From assembly GCA_964496875.1 (NCBI GenBank), contig CAZCBH010000009.1, forward strand, positions 1-64,000: a DNA stretch of 64,000 nt. The letters are read 5' to 3'. This DNA comes from RI-106 sp964496875 (GTDB taxonomy: Bacteria > Cyanobacteriota > Vampirovibrionia > Obscuribacterales > Obscuribacteraceae). The stretch's first letter is position 1. Each line of letters opens with the position of its first letter. Positions 52,558 through 61,259 of the stretch are shown one piece after another. The position numbers and the translations under genes were made by a program. The notes beneath the pieces are model-generated. The model ran no database searches. It was not told where the DNA came from and worked only from the letters and a program-made list of their open reading frames with translations.

Positions 52558-53048
52558 GACTTTGTCCCGATCATCGGCTGGAAACGATTCTGAAAACCGG
52601 AGCGTTTATCGACCTTAATAGGAACCAGCCTGAATCTCCTTTTCGAATAGGCGCCTTGATCGAGCACCCTGGCTTCGCCGCTATACACCCCATTAGAGGC
52701 GGCTTTCCCGGCGAGATCCAGTTCGAGGGCGCCCCGCATCTGCAGCTTGATCTCATCTTTTGAAAGGCTGCCTTTGATCTTTCCGCCACGATAGAGCCCG
52801 CAGTCGCTGTAAGAATATCCACCGGTACCGGATATGGCATCATTAGTTTTTGTCAGCCTGAGCTCAATCCTGGCTTTACCCACCTCCGGTCCATTCGGGC
52901 CAAGACCGTATTCGGTCATGATAGGCGGCTCCAGAACAAGTGACCATCGATCGGGGAAACTCTCGCTTGCCGCCGAAGCCCCAAAACAATTTGCTGAAGC
53001 CACCGCAACGAATAGAAAAAAGCTGAGCAAACTAACCAACCTGACCAT
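52554..53048 (-). CDS. Secreted protein of unknown function
   Basis: 164 residues with a clear signal peptide (MVRLVSLLSFFLFVAVASA, cleavage near Ala19 or after A-S-A). The mature part is beta-rich (A-R-I-E-L-R-L-T-K-T, G-T-G-G-Y-S-Y-S-D-C-G-L-Y) with two Cys that might pair (one before the cleavage region remains uncertain). No family is recognised. It is divergent from the potassium channel, with 147 bp between starts. Confidence 0.65.
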   Translation of the reverse strand: MVRLVSLLSFFLFVAVASANCFGASAASESFPDRWSLVLEPPIMTEYGLGPNGPEVGKARIELRLTKTNDAISGTGGYSYSDCGLYRGGKIKGSLSKDEIKLQMRGALELDLAGKAASNGVYSGEARVLDQGAYSKRRFRLVPIKVDKRSGFQNRFQPMIGTKS

Positions 53049-53195
53049 AACCCGGCAATCCTCCTTCTCTCCATTAAAAATATGCTAGCATCCAGGACCG
53101 TGCAGTACCCCAGTATTTCTCCTGAATTGAGCAGATAATCTGCTATAGTTCCGACACAAATACAGTAAAGGGGTATATGTATCCATGGAGCCCAA

Positions 53196-54140
53196 ATGGC
53201 AACGACTATGATGAGCGATCCGCTGGAACAATCGAAAATCGATTCTTCGCCGCTACCCGAGCCAATTCGGCTGGAAGCCAGCGAGAATAGCAGCGAGCTT
53301 GCTATCCAGGTCAAGAAACGCCCCATAAAAGAAAAGCTCTACGAAATCATTTTCGAAGCGGACACCGCCGGGGGAAAAGCCTTCGACGTGGTTCTTCTGA
53401 TGATGATCCTGGGCAGCGTAGTGGTGGTGATGCTCGACAGCGTCAGAGCCCTCAATCTTCAGTATTTCGAGACTTTCAGAACTCTAGAATGGTTCTTCAC
53501 CATCGCTTTCACCATCGAATATGTTCTACGCCTCTACTGCTCGACAAACCGAGCAAAATACGCCTCCAGCTTTTTTGGAGTAATAGACCTTCTCTCCATC
53601 CTGCCTACCTATGTGGCTATATTCCTATCGGGCGCCCAGTACATGATGATAGTGAGGATTCTTAGGTTGCTGAGACTCTTCAGAATATTCAAACTGGGTC
53701 GCTTTCTGCAAGAAGCCGATACGATGATCATGGCTCTCAAATCGAGCACACCTAAAATAAGCGTCTTTCTCTTTTCGGTGATGTCTGTGGTCACCATCGT
53801 CGGGGCGATGATGTATTTGATCGAACCGAATGAGAGCGGCTTCACCAGCATTCCCAGAAGCATCTACTGGGCGGTGGTGACTCTGACCACGGTAGGGTAC
53901 GGAGATATCGCGCCCCAGACCGTACTGGGACAGATACTGGCCTGCACAGTGATGATCCTCGGATATGGCATAATCGCTGTCCCAACAGGAATAGTGTCGG
54001 TAGAGATGCACAAAGCAAGCCAGAAGAGAAAAGAGATCTTGAGTTGCAGCAACTGTGGAGCGAAGGAGCACCAGAACAACTCCAGCTTTTGCAATCGCTG
54101 TGGTGCAAAGTTGACCCGGGTTCCCCTCGACCATCAATAG
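53196..54140 (+). CDS. Voltage-gated-type potassium channel with C-terminal zinc ribbon
   Basis: 314 residues. Six transmembrane segments (S1 about 63-80, S2 95-113, S3 127-145, S4 150-168, S5 187-208, S6 246-270), a selectivity filter T-T-V-G-Y-G-D (231-237), and an arginine-rich S4 (Arg 154, 157, 160, 163). At the C-terminus are C284-x2-C287 and C299-x2-C302, a zinc ribbon. Kv-like channels conduct K+ across the inner membrane; the ribbon may sense zinc or bind a partner. GGAG lies six bases before the ATG. Confidence 0.9.
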   Translation: MATTMMSDPLEQSKIDSSPLPEPIRLEASENSSELAIQVKKRPIKEKLYEIIFEADTAGGKAFDVVLLMMILGSVVVVMLDSVRALNLQYFETFRTLEWFFTIAFTIEYVLRLYCSTNRAKYASSFFGVIDLLSILPTYVAIFLSGAQYMMIVRILRLLRLFRIFKLGRFLQEADTMIMALKSSTPKISVFLFSVMSVVTIVGAMMYLIEPNESGFTSIPRSIYWAVVTLTTVGYGDIAPQTVLGQILACTVMILGYGIIAVPTGIVSVEMHKASQKRKEILSCSNCGAKEHQNNSSFCNRCGAKLTRVPLDHQ

Positions 54141-54185
54141 AGACAAAAACCCTCCTAAAATTTCAGAAGCCATAGTCACTCTCAA

Positions 54186-54743
54186 ATGACAAACAAACTA
54201 GCAACTCTAACTCTTTTGCTCGCCCTTGCCATTCCGGTCCTTCCTTCCCTGGCCGCTCCGGCGGCAAAATCCGGGCAAGCGCCGCCGAAGCCTATAGCCA
54301 CCCGCTTCAAGATCAAAAAGAAACCGATTAGAAAAGGGGATCCTTTTTCAGTCACGATTACCCCCCGGGAAAAGTCCTTCATCTTTCTGTTCTATGTGGA
54401 CGCCGAAGATAGAGCGGTCTCGCTCTATCCCGGCAAAACCGAGAACTTCGAAATCATCTCGCCGGATGATCCTCTGGAGGTTACATCGATTACAAATAAC
54501 TCCATCAAAATAGATGACAAACAGGGCAAGATCATCACAGTTGCGGTGCGCTTTTCTGCCGAGGGTAAAAAAGTAAAGGGAAAAGTCCTCAAGCCGACGG
54601 ATTTTTCCAAAGAGAAACCTTACCAGCATATGCTCTCCATCAAAGGACAAGACTTGATAGAACGGCTGGAGTTCATGCGTGCCGATCACCCCAGGGATAT
54701 CCACATCCTGGTGGAAGAGGCACCAAAAGCAGTGACCAAGTAA
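54186..54743 (+). CDS. Secreted DUF4384-type protein
   Basis: 185 residues with a signal peptide (about 1-23, ending S-L-A-A). The core K-G-D-P-F-S-V-T-I-T-P then F-I-F-L-F-Y-V-D-A-E-D-R-A-V-S-L-Y-P is the phrasing of DUF4384, a beta-sandwich often fused to caspase-like or kinase domains. Here it stands alone. It is the next gene after the potassium channel, 45 bp downstream. Function unknown. Confidence 0.7.
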   Translation: MTNKLATLTLLLALAIPVLPSLAAPAAKSGQAPPKPIATRFKIKKKPIRKGDPFSVTITPREKSFIFLFYVDAEDRAVSLYPGKTENFEIISPDDPLEVTSITNNSIKIDDKQGKIITVAVRFSAEGKKVKGKVLKPTDFSKEKPYQHMLSIKGQDLIERLEFMRADHPRDIHILVEEAPKAVTK

Positions 54744-54772
54744 CTAATTGAATCGATTTGAACTTCAGTTAG

Positions 54773-55384
54773 CTAGTTGGCGGCAGCCACTTCGACTCGG
54801 CAGAGACTGGCGAGAATGCGATGCATCAACTTCTGAATGGTTTTGAGTCGCTCGAAATCATCCACTGCGCCTTTCAATCTCAAAGAGAGAGTATTGCAAT
54901 CAGGACGCAGAGCTCTGGAAGATGGGCTTGAGTCCGTGTTCTCGCAATGGGCCCAGAGTTGCACGCTCGGCTCTTCCAGCAAAAGCCTGCGCAGGGCCGC
55001 ATCTTCGAAAAGATTCTTGACTATGGATTCGTCCGAACCTTTGATAATGAAAGCCTTATCGAAGTCTTCGTGACCGACGACGATATCCTGCATTCCAAGA
55101 AGCTTGGAGAGACCGTGATGGAATTGCTCGGGATGAATCGCGAACTTGAAAGCTTGATCAAGGGGAGTATAAGAGACATCGACCTGGGTATGGTCCGACT
55201 TGGTCTTGCCACCGGGATTCATCGTAAAGCTCAAGGTCCAGGGAGTCTCCGGCAATGGGACATGGATACTCATGGGCTCATGCGAGGAGTCCGGATTCGG
55301 ATCATCGATCTCACCTTGATGCTCTTCGGCAAAAGTGTTCCACACGTATTTCCAGCCATACATTCTAGAGTGAAGCTTAGACAT
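54773..55384 (-). CDS. Soluble protein of unknown function
   Basis: 203 residues from ATG 55384, preceded by GGGGGAG. No membrane segment or signal. The F-D-K-A-F-I-I-K-G-S-D-E-S region and the surrounding alternation resemble DUF3137-like proteins, but weakly. It converges with the DUF4384 gene (29 bp between stops). It is divergent from the MATE gene across 184 bp. Confidence 0.5.
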   Translation of the reverse strand: MSKLHSRMYGWKYVWNTFAEEHQGEIDDPNPDSSHEPMSIHVPLPETPWTLSFTMNPGGKTKSDHTQVDVSYTPLDQAFKFAIHPEQFHHGLSKLLGMQDIVVGHEDFDKAFIIKGSDESIVKNLFEDAALRRLLLEEPSVQLWAHCENTDSSPSSRALRPDCNTLSLRLKGAVDDFERLKTIQKLMHRILASLCRVEVAAAN

Positions 55385-55568
55385 ATCTCCCCCTGGGCTT
55401 GCTTGCGAATCCTTCAAAACTCACAACTAACGACTAACGACCAACAACAAAAACGAGACCCCAGTATATCTTGTCGGTGAATAGAAGATTATTATCATGA
55501 GCGAATCCTTAACACAAACGGGATAAACTAAAGGATTCGAGTAGTCGGGGTCTTAAAACTAAAACGGC

Positions 55569-56987
55569 ATGGACAGCACAGAGACAGCAAGAGATGACAT
55601 GCCGGATTCGAGAACCGATGCAAATTCGGATTCGAAGTCGAATTCAGCCCCCCTTGTAACCGGCAGCCTCTGGCGGGCAATCTGGATAATGTCCTGGCCC
55701 TTGCTGCTTACCACGGTCGCCAATTCTCTTGTGGGAATGACCGATCTCTATGTAGCCGGCAAGCTGGGCTCGATATCCCAGGCTGCAGTCGGTCTTTCAG
55801 AGCAGATCATCTTCATGTTCCTGCTCTTTATCATGGCAACCGGTACCGGAACCACCGCCCTGGTGGCAAGACACTGGGGAGAAGGAGACAGGGAGAAGGC
55901 TTTCAATTACACCGCCCAGTCCCTGATCATGGCGGTCATGCTCGGAGCCGGGCTGGCTCTGGCTTCTTCCCTGGGAGCTCATTTCGCCCTGGCTCCTTTT
56001 ACGAAATCGCCCGAGGTGACCCGGCTCTGCACCGTGTATCTTGGCATCTTCAGCCTCTATATGATTCCATTTTCGGTGATATGCATCACCAACGCGGCTT
56101 TTCGAGCCATAGGCGATGCCAGGACCCCCCTTGCCATCGTCTCGACCTTCACCTCCTTAAGCATCCTCGGAGACATTCTGCTGGTCATGCACAACTGGCC
56201 CATAGCCGGTCTGGGTATCCGGGGCATTGCCTATTCAGCTCTCACCGCCTCCACCATCGCTGCTACCCTGGCGCTGTATAAGCTCAGTCGATCAGAACTG
56301 GCTCCCTCCCTGAAATTGATCAAACGGGTGATACCGGAGATGATCCGTCGCATAGTCAAAATCGGCATTCCATCAGCATTGCAGAGAATGGCCTGGGCAA
56401 CCAGCACCTTCGTGCTCTTCTTCATCCTGGCGAGATGCCCGATGCCCACCGAAGCCCTTGCCTCCTGGACCATAGGCATGCGAGTGGAAGGACTTATGTT
56501 CATGCCGGTGATGGCTCTGTCCATGGCTGTTTCGTCGATAGTCGGTCAAAACCTGGGTGCCAGAGAGATAGAAAGAGCCTATAAAGCGGGTTGGCAGGTG
56601 GCATGGATCGGCATCGGGCTGCTTACCGTGATGGCGGTGGCGCTTTTTCTCTCCTCTACAATTATCGCCAACGCATTCAGCAAAGACCCTACTACTATCG
56701 CCTATGTGATCAGTTATCTTCGAGTAAACTCCCTATCGGAGCCATTTCTTGCCCTGGGAATGATTTTGGGCGGCGCCTTTCAAGGAGCCGGTGATACCAA
56801 AACGCCGATGTGGATCACTTTCTTGACCAACTGGGTTATTCGCTTGCCCCTGGCCTACTTTCTAGCTCTGCACCTCGAGCTCGGTCCCACCGGCGCCTGG
56901 TGGGCCATGACTCTCTCGGTCTTGATCATGGGCTTCCTCACAGCCTGGAGATTTCGCTCCAGATCCTGGACGGAGCTCCACGTTTGA
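55569..56987 (+). CDS. MATE-family multidrug/cation exporter
   Basis: 472 residues, about 12 transmembrane segments. MATE features are A-N-S-L-V-G-M-T-D-L-Y-V-A-G-K-L-G, A-T-G-T-G-T-T-A-L-V-A-R-H-W-G, and G-A-F-Q-G-A-G-D-T-K-T-P in the second half. These proteins export drugs or metabolites by Na+ or H+ antiport. A Ser/Asp-rich N-terminal tail of about 30 residues precedes the first helix. Its 3' end is overlapped for 126 bp by the O-antigen ligase on the other strand. Confidence 0.9.
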   Translation: MDSTETARDDMPDSRTDANSDSKSNSAPLVTGSLWRAIWIMSWPLLLTTVANSLVGMTDLYVAGKLGSISQAAVGLSEQIIFMFLLFIMATGTGTTALVARHWGEGDREKAFNYTAQSLIMAVMLGAGLALASSLGAHFALAPFTKSPEVTRLCTVYLGIFSLYMIPFSVICITNAAFRAIGDARTPLAIVSTFTSLSILGDILLVMHNWPIAGLGIRGIAYSALTASTIAATLALYKLSRSELAPSLKLIKRVIPEMIRRIVKIGIPSALQRMAWATSTFVLFFILARCPMPTEALASWTIGMRVEGLMFMPVMALSMAVSSIVGQNLGAREIERAYKAGWQVAWIGIGLLTVMAVALFLSSTIIANAFSKDPTTIAYVISYLRVNSLSEPFLALGMILGGAFQGAGDTKTPMWITFLTNWVIRLPLAYFLALHLELGPTGAWWAMTLSVLIMGFLTAWRFRSRSWTELHV

Positions 56988-58226
56988 GATCATCAAAGCA
57001 AGCACGAACCATTGCATGAGCCGGACGTTTCCGGTTCCGAAATTGAACTCGAACAGTCCAGCCACCATGAGCGATATCAAACTGCCGAACACCGCCAGAC
57101 CGATTCCGGCATCGATAAGTCTGCGGTACTCCAGACCGTAGTACCAGTTTCTCAAAGACTGCGCCAGGGCGACCATAGAAAGAAAAGTGTAAGTGAGAAA
57201 ACCGCTGATGCCAAGCGTTGCCAGCACGTGCAGATAGTTGCTGTGAGCATGCTTGAAGTCCCCCTGGCCGGGCACCTCGGCAATGTCGAAATTCTGAGAA
57301 GGAAAGTTCCTCACTCCATACCCGAAAAGCGGACGGGTTTTCCAGAGTTCAATAGTATTCTTCCAAATCTCCAGTCGAACCCTAACTCCTATGTCGCTCA
57401 ATGGATTCTCTATAACCTGAACCAAACGAGTCTGCACCACCGGTACATAGTTCCAGGCAAGCACCGAAGCAAGAGCCAGGCAGACTATCACCGAGCCGAT
57501 CATACGCACCGAAACAAAAGCAGCGGTAATCACCACCGCCGCGGCCACACCAAGCCAGGCATTTCTTTCGCTGGCGAAGAGCACACCCAGGAAGTTGAAT
57601 AGCGTGACAAGGGCGAAAACCGGTAATTTATTCAGCGGACCTACCAACTCTCTATATGCTCCGGAGACCAGAAATGATCCTGCCACCATGGCTGTTATCT
57701 GCATTTGACCGGCATAGGCCATGGGATGAAGCGTAAAGCCGGTGGCCTGAAGGTAAGCATAAGTGGTGAATGGATGTATATCGAGCAGTTGTTCGATCAT
57801 CCCCCAGGCTCCGGCGACGGTGCCCATGCTCAATAGTCCGCTCAATATCTGAGCACGTAGAGGAAGATTGCCGCGAATCAGGTGATAGACCCAAAAATAG
57901 ACGACCATGGCTCGCAGTGTATAGACCGAGCGCACAGCTTCTATAAGATCAACCTGAAGAAATCCGGATATAAAAACACTGACGGCAAATACTATTAGTG
58001 GCACCGTCAGCGGTGCGTCCAGAATCGGAAATTCTGTGGGTCTGCTCTCCAGTTGACCTCGATTTCTCAGAATTCGAGCCAAAATAGAGACCAAAAGCCA
58101 GGCAACCAAGCCAGAAGCGAGTACCACCCAGGGATAAGTAATCGGCAAAAAAACAGCGATTGAATAGGCGATTACAAGCCATTTCTGCAACCTTGAGAAA
58201 AACTCGTGTGCCGCTTTGACTGTCAC
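56862..58226 (-). CDS. O-antigen ligase/Wzy-type polysaccharide membrane protein
   Basis: 454 residues, about ten transmembrane helices. The large periplasmic loop and the family motif F-K-H-A-H-S-N-Y-L-H-V-L-A-T-L-G-I-S-G mark the Wzy_C/WaaL superfamily, which joins O-antigen or exopolysaccharide to a lipid or another chain. The GTG start (58226) overlaps the trpS stop by four bases. The last 42 residues, a Gly/Glu-rich tail, lie opposite the MATE gene. It is an odd partner for trpS; operon function is not obvious. Confidence 0.85.
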   Translation of the reverse strand: MTVKAAHEFFSRLQKWLVIAYSIAVFLPITYPWVVLASGLVAWLLVSILARILRNRGQLESRPTEFPILDAPLTVPLIVFAVSVFISGFLQVDLIEAVRSVYTLRAMVVYFWVYHLIRGNLPLRAQILSGLLSMGTVAGAWGMIEQLLDIHPFTTYAYLQATGFTLHPMAYAGQMQITAMVAGSFLVSGAYRELVGPLNKLPVFALVTLFNFLGVLFASERNAWLGVAAAVVITAAFVSVRMIGSVIVCLALASVLAWNYVPVVQTRLVQVIENPLSDIGVRVRLEIWKNTIELWKTRPLFGYGVRNFPSQNFDIAEVPGQGDFKHAHSNYLHVLATLGISGFLTYTFLSMVALAQSLRNWYYGLEYRRLIDAGIGLAVFGSLISLMVAGLFEFNFGTGNVRLMQWFVLALMISNVELRPGSGAKSPGCEEAHDQDRESHGPPGAGGTELEVQS

Positions 58227-59284
58227 TGCCTCTTCCAGTTGGTGAGACCCATTATCTCTCTAACATCCGCTAACGTCTGCTTGGCCGTCTCTCTGGCTTT
58301 GAGGTTACCGGTCTCGAGAATCTCCATGACCTTTCCTGGATCTTCAGCAAGTTCAAGGCGACGTTCTCTAACCGGCCTGAAAAAATCATTTATGTAATCG
58401 GCCAGGCGCATTTTGCAGTCGACACATCCTATCTTCGCCGACTCGCATTCGTCCTTGACCACTGCGCAACTATCTTTGGCGAAGATATTGTAGTAAGGCC
58501 AGGGCACTTCGCATAGGTCAGTATGACCGGGATCGCTCTTAGCCACTCTGGTCCGGTCGGTGATCATCTTTTTGACTTGCTTCTTGGTATCTTCCTCGGT
58601 ATCAGCTATTTTGATGTCGTTACCGTAGGACTTGCCCATTTTCTGCCCGTCAACGCCTTTGAGAAGAGGTGTCTCGGTAAAGCGCGGTTTTGGTTCCGGA
58701 AAATAATCCACTTTGTAGATACTGTTAAATCGCCTGGCCAGGTCCCGGGCAAACTCCAGATGAGACTCCTGGTCTTTGCCCACCGGAATAAGCTCTCCTT
58801 TGAAAGCGAGAATATCAGCCGACATCAGCACCGGATAACCTATTAAGCCATAGGTGCATCGATCCTGTGCCTCTTTCTCGTCCTGAGCCAGCATCCTGAT
58901 CATATCTTTGAGAGTGGGCTCCCGTTCGACCCAGTTCTGCTTGGTGATCATCGACAAAAGCAGATGCAGCTCCGCTATCTCCGGCACCCCGGACTGAACA
59001 TAAATAGTGGCGACTTCAGGGTCGATACCCACCGAAAGCCAATCTAGAGCAACTTCGAAAACATCCTGCTGGATGTTCTCGGTCTGCATGTATTTTGTGG
59101 TAAGAGCGTGCCAGTCGACAATAGAGAAAAAGGATTCATATTCCGATTGGAATTGCACCCAGTTGGTGAGAACCCCCAGATAATGTCCGATGTGCAGCCT
59201 CCCGGTGGGACGCATTCCGGACATGATTCTTTTTCGGCTACTACTTTCCTTCGCTTGCCTCTTGGCAGTTTCGGCTTGTGTCAT
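58223..59284 (-). CDS. trpS: Tryptophanyl-tRNA synthetase
   Basis: 353 residues. Class I aminoacyl-tRNA synthetase motifs: the HIGH motif in G-M-R-P-T-G-R-L-H-I-G-H-Y-L-G, and K-M-G-K-S (variant KMSKS) near residue 215. G-K-D-Q-E-S-H-L-E and the Y-P-V-L-M-S-A-D-I-L active-site segment confirm the tryptophan enzyme. Near residue 286 four Cys (C-V-D-C and two others) may form a zinc or iron-sulfur site. It charges tRNA-Trp, the signal read by the trp leader 12 kb away. The 52-residue gene just upstream ends one base before its ATG. Confidence 0.95.
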   Translation of the reverse strand: MTQAETAKRQAKESSSRKRIMSGMRPTGRLHIGHYLGVLTNWVQFQSEYESFFSIVDWHALTTKYMQTENIQQDVFEVALDWLSVGIDPEVATIYVQSGVPEIAELHLLLSMITKQNWVEREPTLKDMIRMLAQDEKEAQDRCTYGLIGYPVLMSADILAFKGELIPVGKDQESHLEFARDLARRFNSIYKVDYFPEPKPRFTETPLLKGVDGQKMGKSYGNDIKIADTEEDTKKQVKKMITDRTRVAKSDPGHTDLCEVPWPYYNIFAKDSCAVVKDECESAKIGCVDCKMRLADYINDFFRPVRERRLELAEDPGKVMEILETGNLKARETAKQTLADVREIMGLTNWKRQ

Positions 59285-59285
59285 A

Positions 59286-59444
59286 CTAGCCCTGGCTTTC
59301 TTCGACGTTCTCCTGAGGAGTCTCTTTCTTGGAGGGCTTGGACTTGGCAGCCTTGGCTATAAGCTCTTTGACGCGCTCTCTTTTACGCTCTACTTTAGCT
59401 TTCTTTCTTTTACGCTTTTCGACAGTATTGTACTTACGGGTCAT
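59286..59444 (-). CDS. Tiny highly basic protein, 52 residues
   Basis: Read directly, as it is very short. ATG 59444 to TAG 59286-59288, preceded by GAGAGGAAAAT (a good ribosome site). The product is K/R-rich (K-R-K-R-K-K-A-K-V-E-R-K-R) with a C-terminal Lys/Pro/Glu tail. One base separates its stop from the trpS ATG, so it belongs to the same transcript. It resembles ribosome-associated or nucleoid-type basic peptides in composition only. No family is recognised. Confidence 0.7.
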   Translation of the reverse strand: MTRKYNTVEKRKRKKAKVERKRERVKELIAKAAKSKPSKKETPQENVEESQG

Positions 59445-59536
59445 ATTTTCCTCTCATTTCCTCTTGGCATCTTCGGGGCAATTATCACCTCGAAGCAAGT
59501 AGAGGAAGAATATATCATGAGGAAGGGAGCCAGGAT

Positions 59537-61051
59537 CTACTTAGGCGCGAATCGTTCCTGCTCTTGTTTCAATCGGTCAAGATCGGCTGGTAAAACAGCC
59601 CCGGAACCTATCAACAACTTAATAATCTCTATGCCCTGACGCTCGGCGATTACAGAAAGCTCCTTGAGCTGTTCGCCGGTCACCCTTCTGCGCTGCAGAA
59701 GATACTTGATCAAGTCGAGTTTATCTAACAAAAGCTCGATGGTCAGCCTGACCACAGGATCATGATGCTCGATCATCTCGTTGTCGAGACAATAGCGATA
59801 GGTGGCCATAATCGAAGCATCGGAACGATTGGAGTCGGTCAAAACCAGAAGCAGCGACTTGCCGAGCTTAACATCCTGGAGAACCTCGGCAACCATGTCA
59901 TCTTCGGAGGCTTCTTCCAGGTGCTCTACTCCCCTGCCGGTCAACTTGAAACTGGTGTTCAAAAGGCGCTCGATATCGATAGAGACCAGAGGCAGAGGAT
60001 CGGTTCTTTTCATATCGAAAGGAGACTTCTCCGCTTCCAGATTGGTGAAGGTTGTTTTCACACTTCCTTTCTGCTGACGCTTCTTCTCTACCTTGTTCTC
60101 TTCCTTTTCTACTTCCTTCTCGATCAGATTCGAAAGCGGCGATTCAATCACAGCATTGACTATCTCTTCCTGAACAATGCTTCCCACGGCGGGAAGCTCC
60201 TGGGTATCAGTATCCTTCCCCGGCAAGCTCACTCTGGCATTGGGTACGGTGAGAGAGTCACTCGTATCGTTTGTATCATTTTCGATATCATTTTCGGTAT
60301 CATTAGCTGCGATAGCAGCTTTCACCTCTTCTGCCAGAGGCACTTCTTTTGATACCAAATCTTTCAGTGCCGGACGTTCGTCCTTTATCGAAACGATGGT
60401 CGCTCCGGAGGTCACGCCGACTTTGCGAGCAGCGACTTTTTCTATACGCCTGGCGACAATCGGAGAAATATTCAGTGCCGCTTCTTTGCCGACATCAGCT
60501 TTGACCACTTCCACCGAACCGGTGAGCACAAGACGGTAGAGAATGCCCACCGCGGTTCTCAAATCGATCTCCAGTTCGCTTATGGCCTGGCGCATGGTCC
60601 GACCATCGGTGATCCAACCTAGCACGGTGTAGTCGTTCTTTCCCAGGGGCTGTATATAAAGAGACTCCTGCCATTCCGGTTGACCGAAAGAGGAAGATGG
60701 GATCAATTCTGAGGTAAGGCCGATATTGACACTGCGGAGAAAAGAGCACTGATCCTGAAAACTGCCCAGTTCTTCCAGATTGCATCGGAAGAGGGATTTC
60801 TCCAGGTGTGCTCCGGCATCCTTGAGGTTGTCCACCATGAACTCGCCTTCGGTCCAGGAGAGAACCTCCGAAAGGGCGTCGATTCCTTCTAGAATTCCAA
60901 AGCGGCTGTCGATCAACTCTCCCTCGACAACATAAAGATGAGCTATCTGCCCATCCGATTCGAGGGTGACGCGATAGCTCTTGGCGGGCTCGTTGGCGAG
61001 CAACTGCAATAGCCCGGGCACACTTACTAGATTGAGATTTCCTTTGATCAT
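59537..61051 (-). CDS. DUF4388 (PATAN-type) signalling protein
   Basis: 504 residues. The N-terminal 100 residues are a DUF4388 domain (M-I-K-G-N-L-N-L-V-S-V-P-G-L-L-Q-L-L then G-E-L-I-D-S-R-F-G and G-I-D-A-L-S-E-V-L-S-W-T-E-G-E-F). The middle (about 240-340) is a Glu/Asp/Thr-rich linker with a D-T-E-N-D repeat. The C-terminal part (about 350-500) is helical. DUF4388 proteins act in gliding, cell polarity and two-component output in bacteria. It is divergent from rpoD by 208 bp and lies 92 bp upstream of the basic-protein gene. Confidence 0.8.
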   Translation of the reverse strand: MIKGNLNLVSVPGLLQLLANEPAKSYRVTLESDGQIAHLYVVEGELIDSRFGILEGIDALSEVLSWTEGEFMVDNLKDAGAHLEKSLFRCNLEELGSFQDQCSFLRSVNIGLTSELIPSSSFGQPEWQESLYIQPLGKNDYTVLGWITDGRTMRQAISELEIDLRTAVGILYRLVLTGSVEVVKADVGKEAALNISPIVARRIEKVAARKVGVTSGATIVSIKDERPALKDLVSKEVPLAEEVKAAIAANDTENDIENDTNDTSDSLTVPNARVSLPGKDTDTQELPAVGSIVQEEIVNAVIESPLSNLIEKEVEKEENKVEKKRQQKGSVKTTFTNLEAEKSPFDMKRTDPLPLVSIDIERLLNTSFKLTGRGVEHLEEASEDDMVAEVLQDVKLGKSLLLVLTDSNRSDASIMATYRYCLDNEMIEHHDPVVRLTIELLLDKLDLIKYLLQRRRVTGEQLKELSVIAERQGIEIIKLLIGSGAVLPADLDRLKQEQERFAPK

Positions 61052-61259
61052 CGCAAGAGAATTAAATCATTGAATCGGCAACTCTATCAAATCAGCTACC
61101 AGGGTCTCTATAAAGGAGTTTGCCCAGTAGTTATCCGTCTGATGCACCAAGAGTCCTCATTTACAAAAGTTAATTCCTGGACTGAGCGCTACAGGATGTA
61201 GCGAAATGGGTAAATACGTCTTAGAGATCTTTACATCATAAATATGGGAGCGAACGACT
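61052..61259. promoter_or_regulatory. Divergent promoter region between the DUF4388 gene and rpoD
   Basis: 208 AT-rich bases. GGGAG (61246-61250) is the ribosome site of the TTG-started sigma gene. The promoter boxes cannot be placed reliably. No RNA gene is seen. Confidence 0.4.

Noticed and set aside
59190..59639. 149-codon plus-strand ORF across the trpS start
   Set aside because: It overlaps trpS, the basic small gene and the DUF4388 gene on the other strand; its Phe/Leu runs are the antisense of Lys codons.
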